Assembly: GCF_019024285.1 (NCBI RefSeq)
Contig: NZ_WMKZ01000002.1
Location: 1 to 64,000 of the forward strand
Reading direction: 5' to 3'
Length of the DNA: 64,000 bases
From: Alkalihalobacterium elongatum
GTDB lineage: Bacteria; Bacillota; Bacilli; Bacillales; Bacillaceae_F
Shown: positions 18,037 to 27,122 of the stretch, one piece after another
How positions within the stretch are numbered: position 1 is the first letter of the stretch
Layout: every line of letters begins with the position of its first letter
The notes under the pieces: generated by a model
Seen by the model: the letters and a program-made list of their open reading frames with translations, nothing else
What the model was told of the DNA's origin: nothing
Databases searched by the model: none
Translations under genes and position numbers: made by a program

Positions 18037-18357
18037 TTACCCTTTCGCCTCTTCACGTTTTCTTTGTAGCATTCTTAGTTTATAAACTCCTAAAACAGCA
18101 GTTGAAATTAGAAGGACCTCAACTATCGGTGCTCCCATCAGAGCTAAGAAAAACATGACGATACACCCAATAAAAAGAGCAATATAAACGATTATCAATT
18201 TTAAAATAGGCAGCTTTCTTGCAAATCCTAGATTAAATACAAGAATTGATAATGCAACAATTCCTAAATAAACCCAAAGTCCCATATTTGGGTTTTCTGC
18301 AACTATTCGTGGTAGCCACGACAATGATTCAACATCAATTTCAGGTCTTCCTTCCAT
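18037..18357 (-). CDS. ylaH: YlaH-like membrane protein
   Basis: A 106-residue integral membrane protein with three predicted helices (about 28-45, 52-70 and 76-94) and a basic C-terminus (RMLQRKREEAKG). The segment LVFNLGFARKLPILK closely resembles B. subtilis YlaH, and its place directly downstream of typA is the same. Function is unknown. AAAGGGAGAG precedes the ATG. It shares the typA operon. Confidence 0.85.
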   Translation of the reverse strand: MEGRPEIDVESLSWLPRIVAENPNMGLWVYLGIVALSILVFNLGFARKLPILKLIIVYIALFIGCIVMFFLALMGAPIVEVLLISTAVLGVYKLRMLQRKREEAKG

Positions 18358-18394
18358 ACTGATTCTCTCCCTTTTTCAGATGAGTAGTATGTTA

Positions 18395-20236
18395 TTAGCT
18401 AGACTGATTAGCCAGCTTTTTCTTCTTAATAATACGCTCGCGCTCGTTTTTGTCTAAGATTTTTTTACGAAGGCGAATAGATTCTGGCGTAATTTCACAG
18501 TACTCATCTTCATTTAAATATTCTAGTGCTTCTTCTAATGATAAGATACGTGGCTTTTTCATACTTACCGTTTGTTCTTTATTAGCAGAACGAATATTTG
18601 TTGCTTGTTTTACCTTTGTAATGTTAACGGTTAAGTCGTTTTCACGATTATGTTCCCCAACAATCATTCCTTCGTAGATTTCTGTTGCTGGTTCAACGAA
18701 TATTGTACCTCGATCTTCTACACCCATAATACCATATTGTGATGCTTTACCTGTTTCCATTGAAACTAGTACACCTTGGCGACGTCCACCTACTTGTCCT
18801 TGAATCATTGGTTGGTAAGAGTCAAATGAATGGTTAATAATACCGTAACCACGAGTTTGTGATAAAAACTCCGTTGTATATCCAATAAGACCACGAGCAG
18901 GGACCATGAACTCTAAACGAACTTGACCTGAACCCGTGTTCGTCATATTAATCATCTCACCTTTACGTGCTCCAAGTGATTCCATAACAGCTCCCGTATA
19001 TTCCTCTGGAACATCAATTTGAACTCTTTCGACTGGTTCACTCTTCACACCATCAATTTCACGAATAATTACTTCTGGTTTCGAAACTTGAAGCTCGTAT
19101 CCTTCTCTACGCATATTCTCAATTAATATTGAAAGGTGAAGCTCTCCACGACCTGATACAGTCCATGCATCAGGAGAATCCGTATCTTCAACACGTAAAC
19201 TAACGTCCGTTTCAAGCTGTGATTTTAAACGTTCTTCTAGCTTTCGACTCGTAACATGTTTACCTTCACGACCTGCAAAGGGGCTGTTATTAACTAAAAA
19301 CGTCATTTGTAATGTCGGTTCGTCAATACGTAAGATTGGTAAAGCTTCTTGTTGATCAACAGGGCATACCGTTTCTCCAACATTAATTTCTTCCATACCT
19401 GAAACAGCAATTAAGTCTCCAGCCTGAGCTTTTTGAATTTCAATTCGCTTAAGGCCTAAAAATCCAAATATTTTAGTTACACGGAATTGTTTAACTGAGC
19501 CATCAAGCTTCATAAGTGCTACTTGCTGACCTACTTCCATTGTCCCACGGAACACACGGCCAATTCCAATTCTTCCTAAATAGTCACTATAATCTAGCAT
19601 AGTTACTTGAAATTGGAGAGCTTCATCACTATTGTCAACTGGAGCAGGAGTATGCTCAATAATTGCATTAAATAAAGCTGTCATATCTTCATCTTGCTTT
19701 TCTGCGTCAGCACTTGCTGTTCCATTAATTGCAGATGCATAGACAACTGGGAATTCAAGCTGATCCTCATCTGCACCTAAATCAATTAGTAAGTCAACTA
19801 CCTCATCGACAACTTCAGCTGGACGAGCAGACGGTTTATCAATTTTATTAACGACAACAATTGGGTTTAGCTTTTGTTCTAACGCTTTTTTCAAAACGAA
19901 TCTCGTTTGTGGCATCGTTCCTTCATATGCGTCAACAACTAATAATACACCGTCAACCATTTTCATAATACGCTCTACTTCACCACCGAAGTCAGCGTGT
20001 CCTGGTGTATCTAATATATTAATTCGTTTGTCATTGTAATTAATCGCAGTGTTTTTTGCTAGGATTGTTATACCTCGCTCTTTTTCTAAGGCATTGGAAT
20101 CCATTGCTCTCTCGTCAACTTGTTCATTTTCACGGAAAGTTCCTGATTGTTTTAATAATTGGTCTACTAATGTCGTTTTTCCATGGTCGACGTGGGCAAT
20201 AATGGCTATATTTCTAATATCTTCACGTAATTTCAT
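18395..20236 (-). CDS. typA: Ribosome-associated GTPase BipA/TypA
   Basis: Translational GTPase of 613 residues, the usual family length, implicated in ribosome assembly and stress or cold adaptation. G motifs are visible: AHVDHGKTTL (G1), RGITI (G2), DTPGHADFGGE (G3) and NKIDK (G4). Elongation-factor domains II, III and V follow, then the BipA-specific C-terminal domain (ATNIRSANKEQTVSMKKP). First gene of the typA-ylaH-small protein unit, with a 37-nt gap to ylaH. Matches ylaG of B. subtilis in position. Confidence 0.97.
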   Translation of the reverse strand: MKLREDIRNIAIIAHVDHGKTTLVDQLLKQSGTFRENEQVDERAMDSNALEKERGITILAKNTAINYNDKRINILDTPGHADFGGEVERIMKMVDGVLLVVDAYEGTMPQTRFVLKKALEQKLNPIVVVNKIDKPSARPAEVVDEVVDLLIDLGADEDQLEFPVVYASAINGTASADAEKQDEDMTALFNAIIEHTPAPVDNSDEALQFQVTMLDYSDYLGRIGIGRVFRGTMEVGQQVALMKLDGSVKQFRVTKIFGFLGLKRIEIQKAQAGDLIAVSGMEEINVGETVCPVDQQEALPILRIDEPTLQMTFLVNNSPFAGREGKHVTSRKLEERLKSQLETDVSLRVEDTDSPDAWTVSGRGELHLSILIENMRREGYELQVSKPEVIIREIDGVKSEPVERVQIDVPEEYTGAVMESLGARKGEMINMTNTGSGQVRLEFMVPARGLIGYTTEFLSQTRGYGIINHSFDSYQPMIQGQVGGRRQGVLVSMETGKASQYGIMGVEDRGTIFVEPATEIYEGMIVGEHNRENDLTVNITKVKQATNIRSANKEQTVSMKKPRILSLEEALEYLNEDEYCEITPESIRLRKKILDKNERERIIKKKKLANQSS

Positions 20237-20442
20237 ACTAATTGAACGCTCCTATCCTTTTACAGGTTATTATAACTGTCTAATTATATCACAAATCAAA
20301 AATTATCAATAACTTATCTGAAATTTATTCCACTATTCCGATGATGTTTAACTATATTGTCATATTATTGGTCTTTTTCTTTTGTCCAATTCAAGGTAAA
20401 ATATAAGTACTTATCAGAAATGACAAATCAGGGGGAAATAGT

Positions 20443-20628
20443 GTGAAGAAAGAGAATATACTTTTTTTAACGCTTGCTATTGCAACCGTGATCGCTATTA
20501 TGGCTATTGGTGTTGCGATTGCAGAACGTAGTATTCTTATTGGAATACTTTCACTAATTGGCATAACAGCTGCTTGTGGAATGGGCTTTTCTTTAAGAAA
20601 AAAGCTTAGAGAATCGGAAGAAGTATAA
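20443..20628 (+). CDS. ylaF: YlaF-like small membrane protein (DUF5325)
   Basis: A 61-residue protein with two predicted membrane helices (about 6-27 and 31-49) and a short basic tail. The central GVAIAERSILIGI matches the YlaF family as remembered, and it stands divergent from typA like ylaF. The start is GTG at 20443, 7 nt after GGGGG. No function known. Confidence 0.75.
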   Translation: MKKENILFLTLAIATVIAIMAIGVAIAERSILIGILSLIGITAACGMGFSLRKKLRESEEV

Positions 20629-20672
20629 AAAAAAGTCGGTTGAGTTTACTAACTCGATCGACTTTTTTTTCT
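20629..20672. terminator. Terminator between ylaF and the dehydrogenase gene
   Basis: A 16-bp stem with two G-T pairs (20631-20646 with 20651-20666), flanked by A and T runs, sits between two convergent genes. Confidence 0.85.
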
Positions 20673-20689
20673 GCCTTTTTATTAGAATT

Positions 20690-21577
20690 TTACTTCCAAC
20701 GCTTCACTTCGACTCCTACCTGTTGTTCAAGTGGACGAATAATTGCACAAACATCATTTATACCATAGTTTTCCTTTGCTCTACGAACGATATTTTCAGA
20801 ATGTTCAACGAGCTCAATTGGTACACCTAATTGCTCTGCTAAGTCAATAGCAAGTCCCATATCCTTATGTAGTAAATTAATACTGAATCGTTGCTCAAAC
20901 TGTCTATCCATAATAGCTTCTACAGACCAGTCCATACTTTTGGAAAAACCAGAGCTTTGCTTTACAATATCGTATAAAACTTGAGGATTGACTCCTGCCT
21001 TTTCTCCCATAACAAATGCTTCCGATAGCGCAGCTGTATGAACACCAACTAGCATGTTATTAATGAGTTTAATGACACTTCCACTTCCTGTCGGCCCTAC
21101 ATGAACGACATATTCACCTATGACTTTTAATAGATCATACGACTTTATAAAAGCTTCTTCCGCTCCGCCACACATAATAGTTAAAGACCCTGCCTTCGCT
21201 CCCATTGGTCCACCACTGACAGGAGCATCCATAAATAATGCCCCTTTACTAGCTAACCCTTCACTCATTTGCTGATTTAATTCAGGACTAACAGTAGAGT
21301 GATCAATTATGAGTTTACCTTCAGTTGCACCAGCAATTAAGCCATTCTCACCCTCATATACATCAAGAATATGTTGTGGTAAAGGTAAACAAGTTAATAT
21401 GATATCACATATTTCTACTAACTCTCTTGGACTTTTTACTTCTTTGGCTCCCGAGTTTACAGCCTCTTCTATTGGCGGACGACTTCTACTTACTACATAA
21501 GTGTCATATCCCGCAGCTAATATATTTTTCGTCATTGGAAGTCCCATCGTTCCAAGACCAATAAACCCTATTTTCAT
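20690..21577 (-). CDS. Beta-hydroxyacid dehydrogenase, 3-hydroxyisobutyrate type
   Basis: NAD(P)-dependent oxidoreductase of 295 residues. N-terminal Rossmann motif GFIGLGTMGLPM, then the family signatures DAPVSGGPMGAKAGSL, GPTGSGSVIKLINNM (catalytic lysine) and HKDMGLAIDLA. Members act on 3-hydroxyisobutyrate, tartronate semialdehyde or related acids; the exact substrate cannot be told. The ATG at 21575-21577 follows AGGAGTTGA, which overlaps the stop of the preceding phosphatase gene, so the two are probably cotranslated. A longer frame upstream lies inside that gene. Confidence 0.88.
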   Translation of the reverse strand: MKIGFIGLGTMGLPMTKNILAAGYDTYVVSRSRPPIEEAVNSGAKEVKSPRELVEICDIILTCLPLPQHILDVYEGENGLIAGATEGKLIIDHSTVSPELNQQMSEGLASKGALFMDAPVSGGPMGAKAGSLTIMCGGAEEAFIKSYDLLKVIGEYVVHVGPTGSGSVIKLINNMLVGVHTAALSEAFVMGEKAGVNPQVLYDIVKQSSGFSKSMDWSVEAIMDRQFEQRFSINLLHKDMGLAIDLAEQLGVPIELVEHSENIVRRAKENYGINDVCAIIRPLEQQVGVEVKRWK

Positions 21578-21581
21578 GACT

Positions 21582-22382
21582 TCAACTCCTATGTACAAAC
21601 TCTCTAATAATTGCCTCATGAAACTGAGGTTTTCCTACAAATACTGAACTTGATTTTAGAATAGCTAACGGTTCTCCATAAAAAGTGGAATAACGTCCTC
21701 CCACCTCATTAAGTAAAACTAAGGCAGCGGCAAAATCCCATGGAGATAATTTTAAACTAATGTATCCATCTAATCGCCCCGATGCAACGTAGGCCATCTC
21801 TAGTGCAGCAGAGCCGTACGAACGAATCCCTCGAACATTTTTGACTATATTTATAAGGAAGGGTTGATACCTTCTCGTATGATTTAATAGCCACCTGGCA
21901 TTGAGACCAAGAATTGCTTTATTGACATCAACAGAAGTTAACTTTTCTAGACGTTCTTCATTCTTATATGCTCCTTCACCTGCAACAGCATGATACAGTT
22001 CATCATTCATTACATCATAAATTAACCCAACTTTACCTTCGCCTTTATGATAAACGGCAACACTTATAGCAAAATTATACTGCTGATGAACAAAGTTTGT
22101 CGTCCCGTCAATCGGATCTATAATCCAGATCGTATCGTTGTTAAAGTATCCCTCATCACTCATGCCCTCTTCACCTAGGAAAGCATGGGATGGAAAGTGA
22201 GTTTGAATTTTTTGTAGAAAATACTGCTCAATTTTTCTATCCATTTCTGTAACAAGGTCATCAGGACTTGATTTTGTTTCAACTTGTATGGTTTCTAATA
22301 AGGAAGCTTTTAATTGATTACTTGCTTCTTTTACCCATATAATAGCCATCTGCTTTATTTTGAGCCAATCGAATTGTTCCAT
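21582..22382 (-). CDS. yktC: Inositol monophosphatase family protein
   Basis: Mg-dependent phosphatase of 266 residues (SuhB/IMPase family). Metal ligands are visible in FLGEEGMSD, WIIDPIDGTTNFVH and LSPWDFAAALVLLNEVGG. Members hydrolyse inositol phosphates, NADP or fructose 1,6-bisphosphate; specificity is uncertain. Its place near yktB and yktA corresponds to yktC of B. subtilis. GGGGGTC lies 9 nt before the ATG. It forms a two-gene unit with the downstream dehydrogenase. Confidence 0.93.
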   Translation of the reverse strand: MEQFDWLKIKQMAIIWVKEASNQLKASLLETIQVETKSSPDDLVTEMDRKIEQYFLQKIQTHFPSHAFLGEEGMSDEGYFNNDTIWIIDPIDGTTNFVHQQYNFAISVAVYHKGEGKVGLIYDVMNDELYHAVAGEGAYKNEERLEKLTSVDVNKAILGLNARWLLNHTRRYQPFLINIVKNVRGIRSYGSAALEMAYVASGRLDGYISLKLSPWDFAAALVLLNEVGGRYSTFYGEPLAILKSSSVFVGKPQFHEAIIREFVHRS

Positions 22383-22655
22383 CTATATATAGACCCCCTG
22401 TTTGAGTAACGCAAGTAAGCTTTTTTTGTTATGATATATTATGACATAAATACACATTTCAAGAAAAGTCAAAAATCTTGAACAAATTCCTAAAATTAAG
22501 AATACAATAATTGGGTGTAAGACAAAAATATAATATTTAAAGAAAGTGCCTAACTACGAAAAGTTTTTAGGGTTAAATGGTTTCTTTACTTATTTACTCT
22601 AACCAAATCTGGTTTAACCGGAGCTGTTTATTGTCTAAAAAAATGCTCATGAAAG
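22383..22655. other. Gene-free AT-rich interval
   Basis: About 270 nt upstream of the phosphatase gene. It contains an imperfect inverted repeat (GGTTAAA at 22571 with TTTAACC at 22613, enclosing GGTT/AACC), but no supported gene or promoter. Confidence 0.4.
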
Positions 22656-22688
22656 TAAAAAAGTGCAGATTTAGATCTGCACTTTCAA
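22656..22688 (-). terminator. Terminator of the 62-residue protein gene
   Basis: A perfect 10-bp stem AAGTGCAGAT/ATCTGCACTT (22661-22670 with 22675-22684, loop TTAG) continues into a T run on the minus strand. Confidence 0.85.
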
Positions 22689-22701
22689 GTTTATTATTTA
22701 T

Positions 22702-22890
22702 TTATGCTTCTAACAAAAGTAATTCTTGACTAAGTCTTTTTAATTTACTTTTACATCTGTTCATTGTCTCTAAATCTTCTGCTAACATAGCATCGTGAAG
22801 AGTTGCTAATTCATAATCAATTTCTAGACGTAGGACTGGGATTCTTAATTCGGCATCTCTTCTCTTGAAGGCTTGAATGACTTGTTCCAT
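22702..22890 (-). CDS. Small helical protein, unknown
   Basis: A 62-residue protein that is almost entirely predicted helix, with leucine repeats (IPVLRLEIDYELATLHDAML, then LKRLSQELLLLEA) suggesting a short helical hairpin. No family is recognised with confidence; its place between yktB and yktC could correspond to ykzI of B. subtilis. Support for being real comes from an AAGGGG ribosome site 11 nt upstream and its own terminator downstream. Confidence 0.65.
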   Translation of the reverse strand: MEQVIQAFKRRDAELRIPVLRLEIDYELATLHDAMLAEDLETMNRCKSKLKRLSQELLLLEA

Positions 22891-23065
22891 AGAAACTCAC
22901 ACCCCTTAAATTTCTATAATTTTTTCAAACCGTGTCCAAAATCATTTAACCGAATATTCAGATTATTGTTTTGTTATTATATCATATGTTAGTAAACGGT
23001 AAAATGGCACAACCTATTTAATATTTATGGTAAACTAATGAAAAAATAAGTTTGAAGGTGATTTA

Positions 23066-23692
23066 ATGTCATTTAAGGGATTTACCCAAGAAGATTTTAA
23101 TGTTTTTACAATCGAAGGATTAGAGCCCCGTATGGATGAACTTAAAAATAAAATTCGTCCTAAGCTGGAACAATTGGGACATCACTTCGCCCCAACTTTA
23201 TCGTCATTAGTTGGCGATGAGATGCACTACCATGTAGCCAAGCATGCTAGAAGGAAAGTTAACCCACCAAAAGATACTTGGGTAGCGATCGCCAACAGTA
23301 ACAGAGGTTATAAAATGCTTCCTCATTTTCAGATTGGCTTATTCGAAACCCATCTATTTGTATGGTTTGCTTTAATTTATGAATGTCCAATTAAGCAACA
23401 ATTTGCAGAGCAATTATTATCGCAAATGAATACGATTAAACAACAAATACCTGCTCACTTTGTATGGTCTGGAGACCATACAAAACCTGAAGCTACATCT
23501 CATGAGGCAGTTGATTTACAGGCATTATTCGAACGACTTCGCGATGTAAAAAAAGCAGAAATCTTATGTGGTATACATATTGACCGAAATGACCCTATTG
23601 TTTCAGATGGACAAGGTTTATTAAAGGAAATCGATGAAACATTTACAACTCTAGCCCCATTATATCGATTAACTAGTCCAATTCATACCTAA
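23066..23692 (+). CDS. yktB: YktB family protein (UPF0637, DUF1054)
   Basis: A 208-residue soluble protein strongly resembling B. subtilis YktB, starting [20 protein letters not shown] and containing [17 protein letters not shown]. Function is unknown. AAGGTG stands 7 nt before the ATG. It converges with yktA across a shared terminator, in the same arrangement as the B. subtilis cluster. Confidence 0.92.
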   Translation: MSFKGFTQEDFNVFTIEGLEPRMDELKNKIRPKLEQLGHHFAPTLSSLVGDEMHYHVAKHARRKVNPPKDTWVAIANSNRGYKMLPHFQIGLFETHLFVWFALIYECPIKQQFAEQLLSQMNTIKQQIPAHFVWSGDHTKPEATSHEAVDLQALFERLRDVKKAEILCGIHIDRNDPIVSDGQGLLKEIDETFTTLAPLYRLTSPIHT

Positions 23693-23731
23693 AAAAAGGG
23701 AAAGCGCATAAGCGTTTTCCCTTTTTCTTTA
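23689..23731. terminator. Bidirectional terminator between yktB and yktA
   Basis: GGGAAAGCG pairs with CGTTTTCCC around CATAAG; A-rich and T-rich flanks give U runs in both directions. Confidence 0.8.
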
Positions 23732-23732
23732 T

Positions 23733-23996
23733 TTACATCCTTATCTTTTGAGCCTGCTCATCCTCACGCGCTTTTTTTAGCGTATGATAGCATGAAACTC
23801 CAGCTTCTTGATCATATTGCTTAAATAATTGTTTCTCTTCACTCTTAGAAGGAACAACTTCCTTAAAGCGACGATATAAAGATAATAATTTAGCACGCTC
23901 TACCCCACCACTATAAGCGTCTTCAACAGCTTGAAAAAAAGCCATTACATCTATTACCTCTTCTTTACTCCAATCTAAGGAAATTGGCATATTCAT
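23733..23996 (-). CDS. yktA: YktA family protein (UPF0223)
   Basis: An 87-residue soluble helical protein. [17 protein letters not shown] and the later [11 protein letters not shown] match the UPF0223 family, of which B. subtilis YktA is a member. Function unknown. AAGGTGG precedes the ATG by about 10 nt. It follows the nitronate monooxygenase gene by 24 nt and may be cotranscribed with it. Confidence 0.9.
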   Translation of the reverse strand: MNMPISLDWSKEEVIDVMAFFQAVEDAYSGGVERAKLLSLYRRFKEVVPSKSEEKQLFKQYDQEAGVSCYHTLKKAREDEQAQKIRM

Positions 23997-24020
23997 TACT
24001 TTTATTCCACCTTTTTAAGG

Positions 24021-24980
24021 TTATTTACTCCAAATTGTTCGAATGTCCTCTCCTTCTTTAATCATACGATTAAAAAGTTCCTGTACAGATGGGACATCCT
24101 TTATTCTACCCATTACTTGACCAGCCCACCCAAAGCCTTGAGATTCATTTCCGTCATAAATATACTTCATATTAGCTTCTCCGCTAATTAAATCTTTTAA
24201 CGCATCATAAGTCGGATTCTTTTCCTCAACTTGAAGTATCTTTTGAGTCCATTCATTTTTAATTGCACGAGCTGGAGCACCGATTGAGCGCTTAATCACC
24301 ACTGTGTCATCTTCGCTTGCCTCAACTAATTTTTGCTTATAAGCTTCATGTGCATGAATGCATTCTTTTGTTGCTATAAAACGAGTACCCATCTCTATTC
24401 CTTCAGCACCTAAAGCAAGAGCTGCCATTAAACCTTTACCATCTCCAATTCCACCAGAAGCGATAACTGGGATTGAAACAGCTTCCACGACTTGTGGTAT
24501 TAATACCATTGTACCCGTATCGGCTCTACCAAGGTGGCCACCACCCTCTTGTCCAACAACCATAACTGCATCAGCACCTAATTCTTCTGCCTTTTCAGCT
24601 TGTCTTCTTGCAGCAACAAGGACCAGTTTCTTTGTATCAACCCCACTAAGCATATCAAAGATTGGAGCAGGATTACCACCAGTCATCGTTATAACTGGAA
24701 CTTCTTCTTCTATAGCCACTTCTAACATATGTTCGAACGGTCTACCATGTTGCCCAATAGCATAGTTTACCCCAAATGGCCGATCTGTCTTTAACTTTAC
24801 GGCCTGAATTTCCTTTCTTAACTCTTCGGGTGAACCTAGAGACATTGCAGTTATTTGTCCCAAACCACCAGCATTCGAAACAGCTGCTGCCAAATCTGAA
24901 TAAGCTAAATAGGCTAATCCACCTTGGATAATAGGGTATTGAATATTTAACATTTTTGTAACACGCGTTTCCCAATTCAT
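24021..24980 (-). CDS. Nitronate monooxygenase (2-nitropropane dioxygenase family)
   Basis: FMN-dependent TIM-barrel enzyme of 319 residues oxidising alkyl nitronates. Family signatures: YPIIQGGLAYLAYSDLAAAV at the N-terminus, GQEGGGHLGR with the catalytic histidine in the middle, and IPVIASGGIGDGKGLMAALA for phosphate binding. FabK-type enoyl-ACP reductases share this fold, so a fatty-acid role cannot be excluded from sequence alone. Probably in one unit with yktA. GGAGG before the ATG supports the start. Confidence 0.87.
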   Translation of the reverse strand: MNWETRVTKMLNIQYPIIQGGLAYLAYSDLAAAVSNAGGLGQITAMSLGSPEELRKEIQAVKLKTDRPFGVNYAIGQHGRPFEHMLEVAIEEEVPVITMTGGNPAPIFDMLSGVDTKKLVLVAARRQAEKAEELGADAVMVVGQEGGGHLGRADTGTMVLIPQVVEAVSIPVIASGGIGDGKGLMAALALGAEGIEMGTRFIATKECIHAHEAYKQKLVEASEDDTVVIKRSIGAPARAIKNEWTQKILQVEEKNPTYDALKDLISGEANMKYIYDGNESQGFGWAGQVMGRIKDVPSVQELFNRMIKEGEDIRTIWSK

Positions 24981-25242
24981 GATATTCCTCCTTACTTTTG
25001 TATATCATTTCTTTCATTAACCAAACTATAAAAGTAGCTAAATTTTAAGACCGAAATGGTTAGTGAAAGCGCTCTATTATTTATTTCGACAAGTATTTAA
25101 GAAAACCCTACAAACTAAAGGGAATACTTCTGTCGATGAAAGTAAAAATTTTCATTGATTTTCAGTTAATTTTTGATATACTCAATCTTGTTTTATGTGC
25201 AAGGTGACAACTTGCAATTAGAAGATAGAAGAGGTGAATCGG

Positions 25243-26718
25243 TTGTCGCAACAACGTTTAACTCCGCTGTATACTGGCGTAAAAAATCATGCAAAAAAAG
25301 ACCCTATTCAATTTCATATTCCTGGTCATAAGAAAGGAAATGGAATCGATCCTGAATTTAGAGAGTTTATAGGTGAAAATGCCTTATCCATAGACTTAAT
25401 TAATATAGGACCACTAGATGACCTTCATCATCCGCATGGAATTATTAAGGAGGCACAAGAACTAGCTGCAGAAGCGTTTGGTGCAGATTATACTTTCTTT
25501 TCTGTTCAAGGTACAAGTGGTGCGATCATGACAATGATTATGAGTGTTTGTGGACCTGGCGATAAAATAATCGTTCCAAGAAATGTTCATAAATCGATCA
25601 TGTCTGCTATTATTTTTTCAGGTGCTAACCCAATTTTCATTCATCCTGAAATCGATAAAAATTTAGGGATATCTCATGGGATTACCACCCAATCTGTCGA
25701 AAAAGCTATTGAGCAACATCCAGATGCTAAAGGATTACTCGTTATTAACCCAACTTACTTTGGGGTATCAGCAAACTTGAAAGAGATTGTTGACATCGCT
25801 CACAACGCCAACATACCTGTATTGGTGGATGAAGCACACGGTGTTCATATTCATTTTCATGATGAACTACCATTATCGGCAATGCAAGCTGGAGCAGACA
25901 TGGCAGCCACAAGCGTTCATAAATTAGGTGGCTCAATGACACAAAGCTCTGTACTTAATGTAAAAGAAGGACTTGTATCTCCTAAGAGAGTTCAGGCGAT
26001 TATTAGTATGCTTACGACAACATCAACGTCATATTTATTACTGTCTTCCCTGGATGTTGCCCGAAAGCAATTGGCTACAGTTGGTAAACAAATGATCGAA
26101 AATTCTATTCAGCTAGCAAACAAAACAAGAGATGAGATCAATTTGATCCCTGGGTTATATTGTGTTGGAAAAGAAATATTAGGCTCTAAAGCTGCCTATG
26201 ATTATGACCCAACAAAATTGATTATTTCCATTAAAGATCTTGGTATTACAGGTTACGAAGTAGAAGTTTGGCTACGTGAAAAACACAATATTGAAGTTGA
26301 ACTTTCAGATTTATACAATATCCTTTGCATTATCACTTTTGGAGATTCTGAAAGAGAAACAAAGGCTTTAATTAATGCTTTACAAGAACTATCAGAATTA
26401 CATCAAGATAAGATTGAAGCACGAGAAACGGCCTCCGTTTATGTACCTAATAGTCCAACACTTGCTTTATCACCTCGTGATGCCTTTTATTCGGAAACAG
26501 AGGTCATTTCATTTGATTACTCTGCAGGCAGAATTATTGCTGAATTCGTTATGGTGTATCCACCTGGTATCCCTATTCTCATTCCTGGAGAAGTTATTAC
26601 TGAAGAGAATATTAATTACATTCAAGAGAATTTATACGCAGGATTACCAGTTCAAGGTCCAGAAGATGCTACATTTAAGAAAATTCGCGTAATTAAAGAA
26701 AGACGCCCAATTCAATAA
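25243..26718 (+). CDS. speA: Arginine/lysine/ornithine decarboxylase, SpeA type
   Basis: PLP-dependent group III decarboxylase of 491 residues. The lysine that binds PLP lies in ATSVHKLGGSMTQ (about residue 227), with the aspartate-histidine motif VDEAHGVHIHF upstream, and the N-terminal QFHIPGHKKG is typical. In B. subtilis the close relative SpeA decarboxylates arginine to agmatine, the first step of polyamine synthesis. TTG 25243 is preferred to GTG 25234: GAGGTG fits its spacing and the protein then begins MSQ as in SpeA. Situated next to yktA and the SR1P-like gene. Confidence 0.93.
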   Translation: MSQQRLTPLYTGVKNHAKKDPIQFHIPGHKKGNGIDPEFREFIGENALSIDLINIGPLDDLHHPHGIIKEAQELAAEAFGADYTFFSVQGTSGAIMTMIMSVCGPGDKIIVPRNVHKSIMSAIIFSGANPIFIHPEIDKNLGISHGITTQSVEKAIEQHPDAKGLLVINPTYFGVSANLKEIVDIAHNANIPVLVDEAHGVHIHFHDELPLSAMQAGADMAATSVHKLGGSMTQSSVLNVKEGLVSPKRVQAIISMLTTTSTSYLLLSSLDVARKQLATVGKQMIENSIQLANKTRDEINLIPGLYCVGKEILGSKAAYDYDPTKLIISIKDLGITGYEVEVWLREKHNIEVELSDLYNILCIITFGDSERETKALINALQELSELHQDKIEARETASVYVPNSPTLALSPRDAFYSETEVISFDYSAGRIIAEFVMVYPPGIPILIPGEVITEENINYIQENLYAGLPVQGPEDATFKKIRVIKERRPIQ

Positions 26719-26722
26719 CATC

Positions 26723-26769
26723 AGAAAAGCGGAAGCACCTAGTTAACCGCTAAACTAAATCTAGACATC
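26723..26769. repeat. Deleted copy of the GC-rich dispersed repeat
   Basis: AGAAAAGCGGAAGCACCTAG matches the left end and CTAGACATC the right end of the repeats at 17460-17604, with the middle missing. It lies just after the speA stop codon. Confidence 0.6.
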
Positions 26770-26794
26770 ATTAAATAGTATATTTTTAATCACC

Positions 26795-26835
26795 TCAAAA
26801 AACCCAAACAACGTTTATTTGGGTTTTTTGTTTTT
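26795..26835 (+). terminator. Terminator of speA
   Basis: A 12-bp stem AAAAAACCCAAA/TTTGGGTTTTTT (26797-26808 with 26818-26829), followed by TTTTTT after one G. Confidence 0.8.
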
Positions 26836-26884
26836 TATTATTGTCTAGAATAGTTTCCATCTACATTGTTTTTCTTACAAAACA

Positions 26885-26913
26885 AAGAAAAAGAGACTCC
26901 ATCTAGAAGTCCC
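26885..26913 (-). terminator. Terminator of the SR1-like transcript
   Basis: GGGACTTC pairs with GGAGTCTC (two G-T pairs, loop TAGAT) on the minus strand, followed by TTTTTCTTTG. Confidence 0.75.
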
Positions 26914-26929
26914 AATTATTAATTATGAT

Positions 26930-27058
26930 TTATTTTAGTTTATTAATTTTTTCTTTACACTTTTCACAACCAGTACACTTTGCATACAAAGTTGTCACTT
27001 TCTCGCCTTCGAAATGTTCAATGGTTGAGTTGCAAGTTTGACATACGATGATCCCCAC
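26930..27058 (-). CDS. sr1P: SR1P-like GapA-binding peptide
   Basis: A 42-residue cysteine-rich peptide: starts MGIIVCQTCNSTIEHFEGEK and continues VTTLYAKC with a further C-x2-C-x2-C. The pattern GxIVCQxC, HFExEKVTxLY and C-terminal cysteines is that of the SR1P family; in B. subtilis SR1P binds glyceraldehyde-3-phosphate dehydrogenase GapA and promotes its association with RNase J1. The GTG at 27056-27058 lies 9 nt after AAGGGAG; an ATG three codons earlier touches the ribosome site and is unlikely. An rnjA homologue is in this window. Confidence 0.82.
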   Translation of the reverse strand: MGIIVCQTCNSTIEHFEGEKVTTLYAKCTGCEKCKEKINKLK

Positions 27059-27093
27059 AAATTCCATCTCCCTTAACAAATTATTGTTTTTAT

Positions 27094-27107
27094 TGAAAAC
27101 GTTTTCT
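27094..27107. promoter_or_regulatory. CcpA binding site (cre) in the SR1-like leader
   Basis: TGAAAACGTTTTCT fits the TGWAARCGYTWNCW consensus completely. It lies about 10-20 nt downstream of the predicted transcription start, a position expected to block transcription when glucose is present. Confidence 0.7.
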
Positions 27108-27122
27108 GATGTCTATGTAATT

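Larger units (their letters stand above)
26885..27116 (-). ncRNA. SR1-like dual-function RNA (encodes SR1P-like peptide)
   Basis: A predicted transcript of about 230 nt runs from the promoter at 27123-27151 to a terminator stem at 26893-26913 (8 bp, followed by TTTTTCTTTG). Size, location near speA and the pdh genes, and the encoded cysteine-rich peptide agree with B. subtilis SR1, a small RNA that pairs with ahrC mRNA and also encodes a peptide acting on GapA. Whether pairing activity is kept cannot be judged from sequence alone. Confidence 0.65.

Noticed and set aside
25064-25077. cre-like TGAAAGCGCTCTAT upstream of speA
   Set aside because: The first ten bases fit, but two later conserved positions fail, including the C at position 13.
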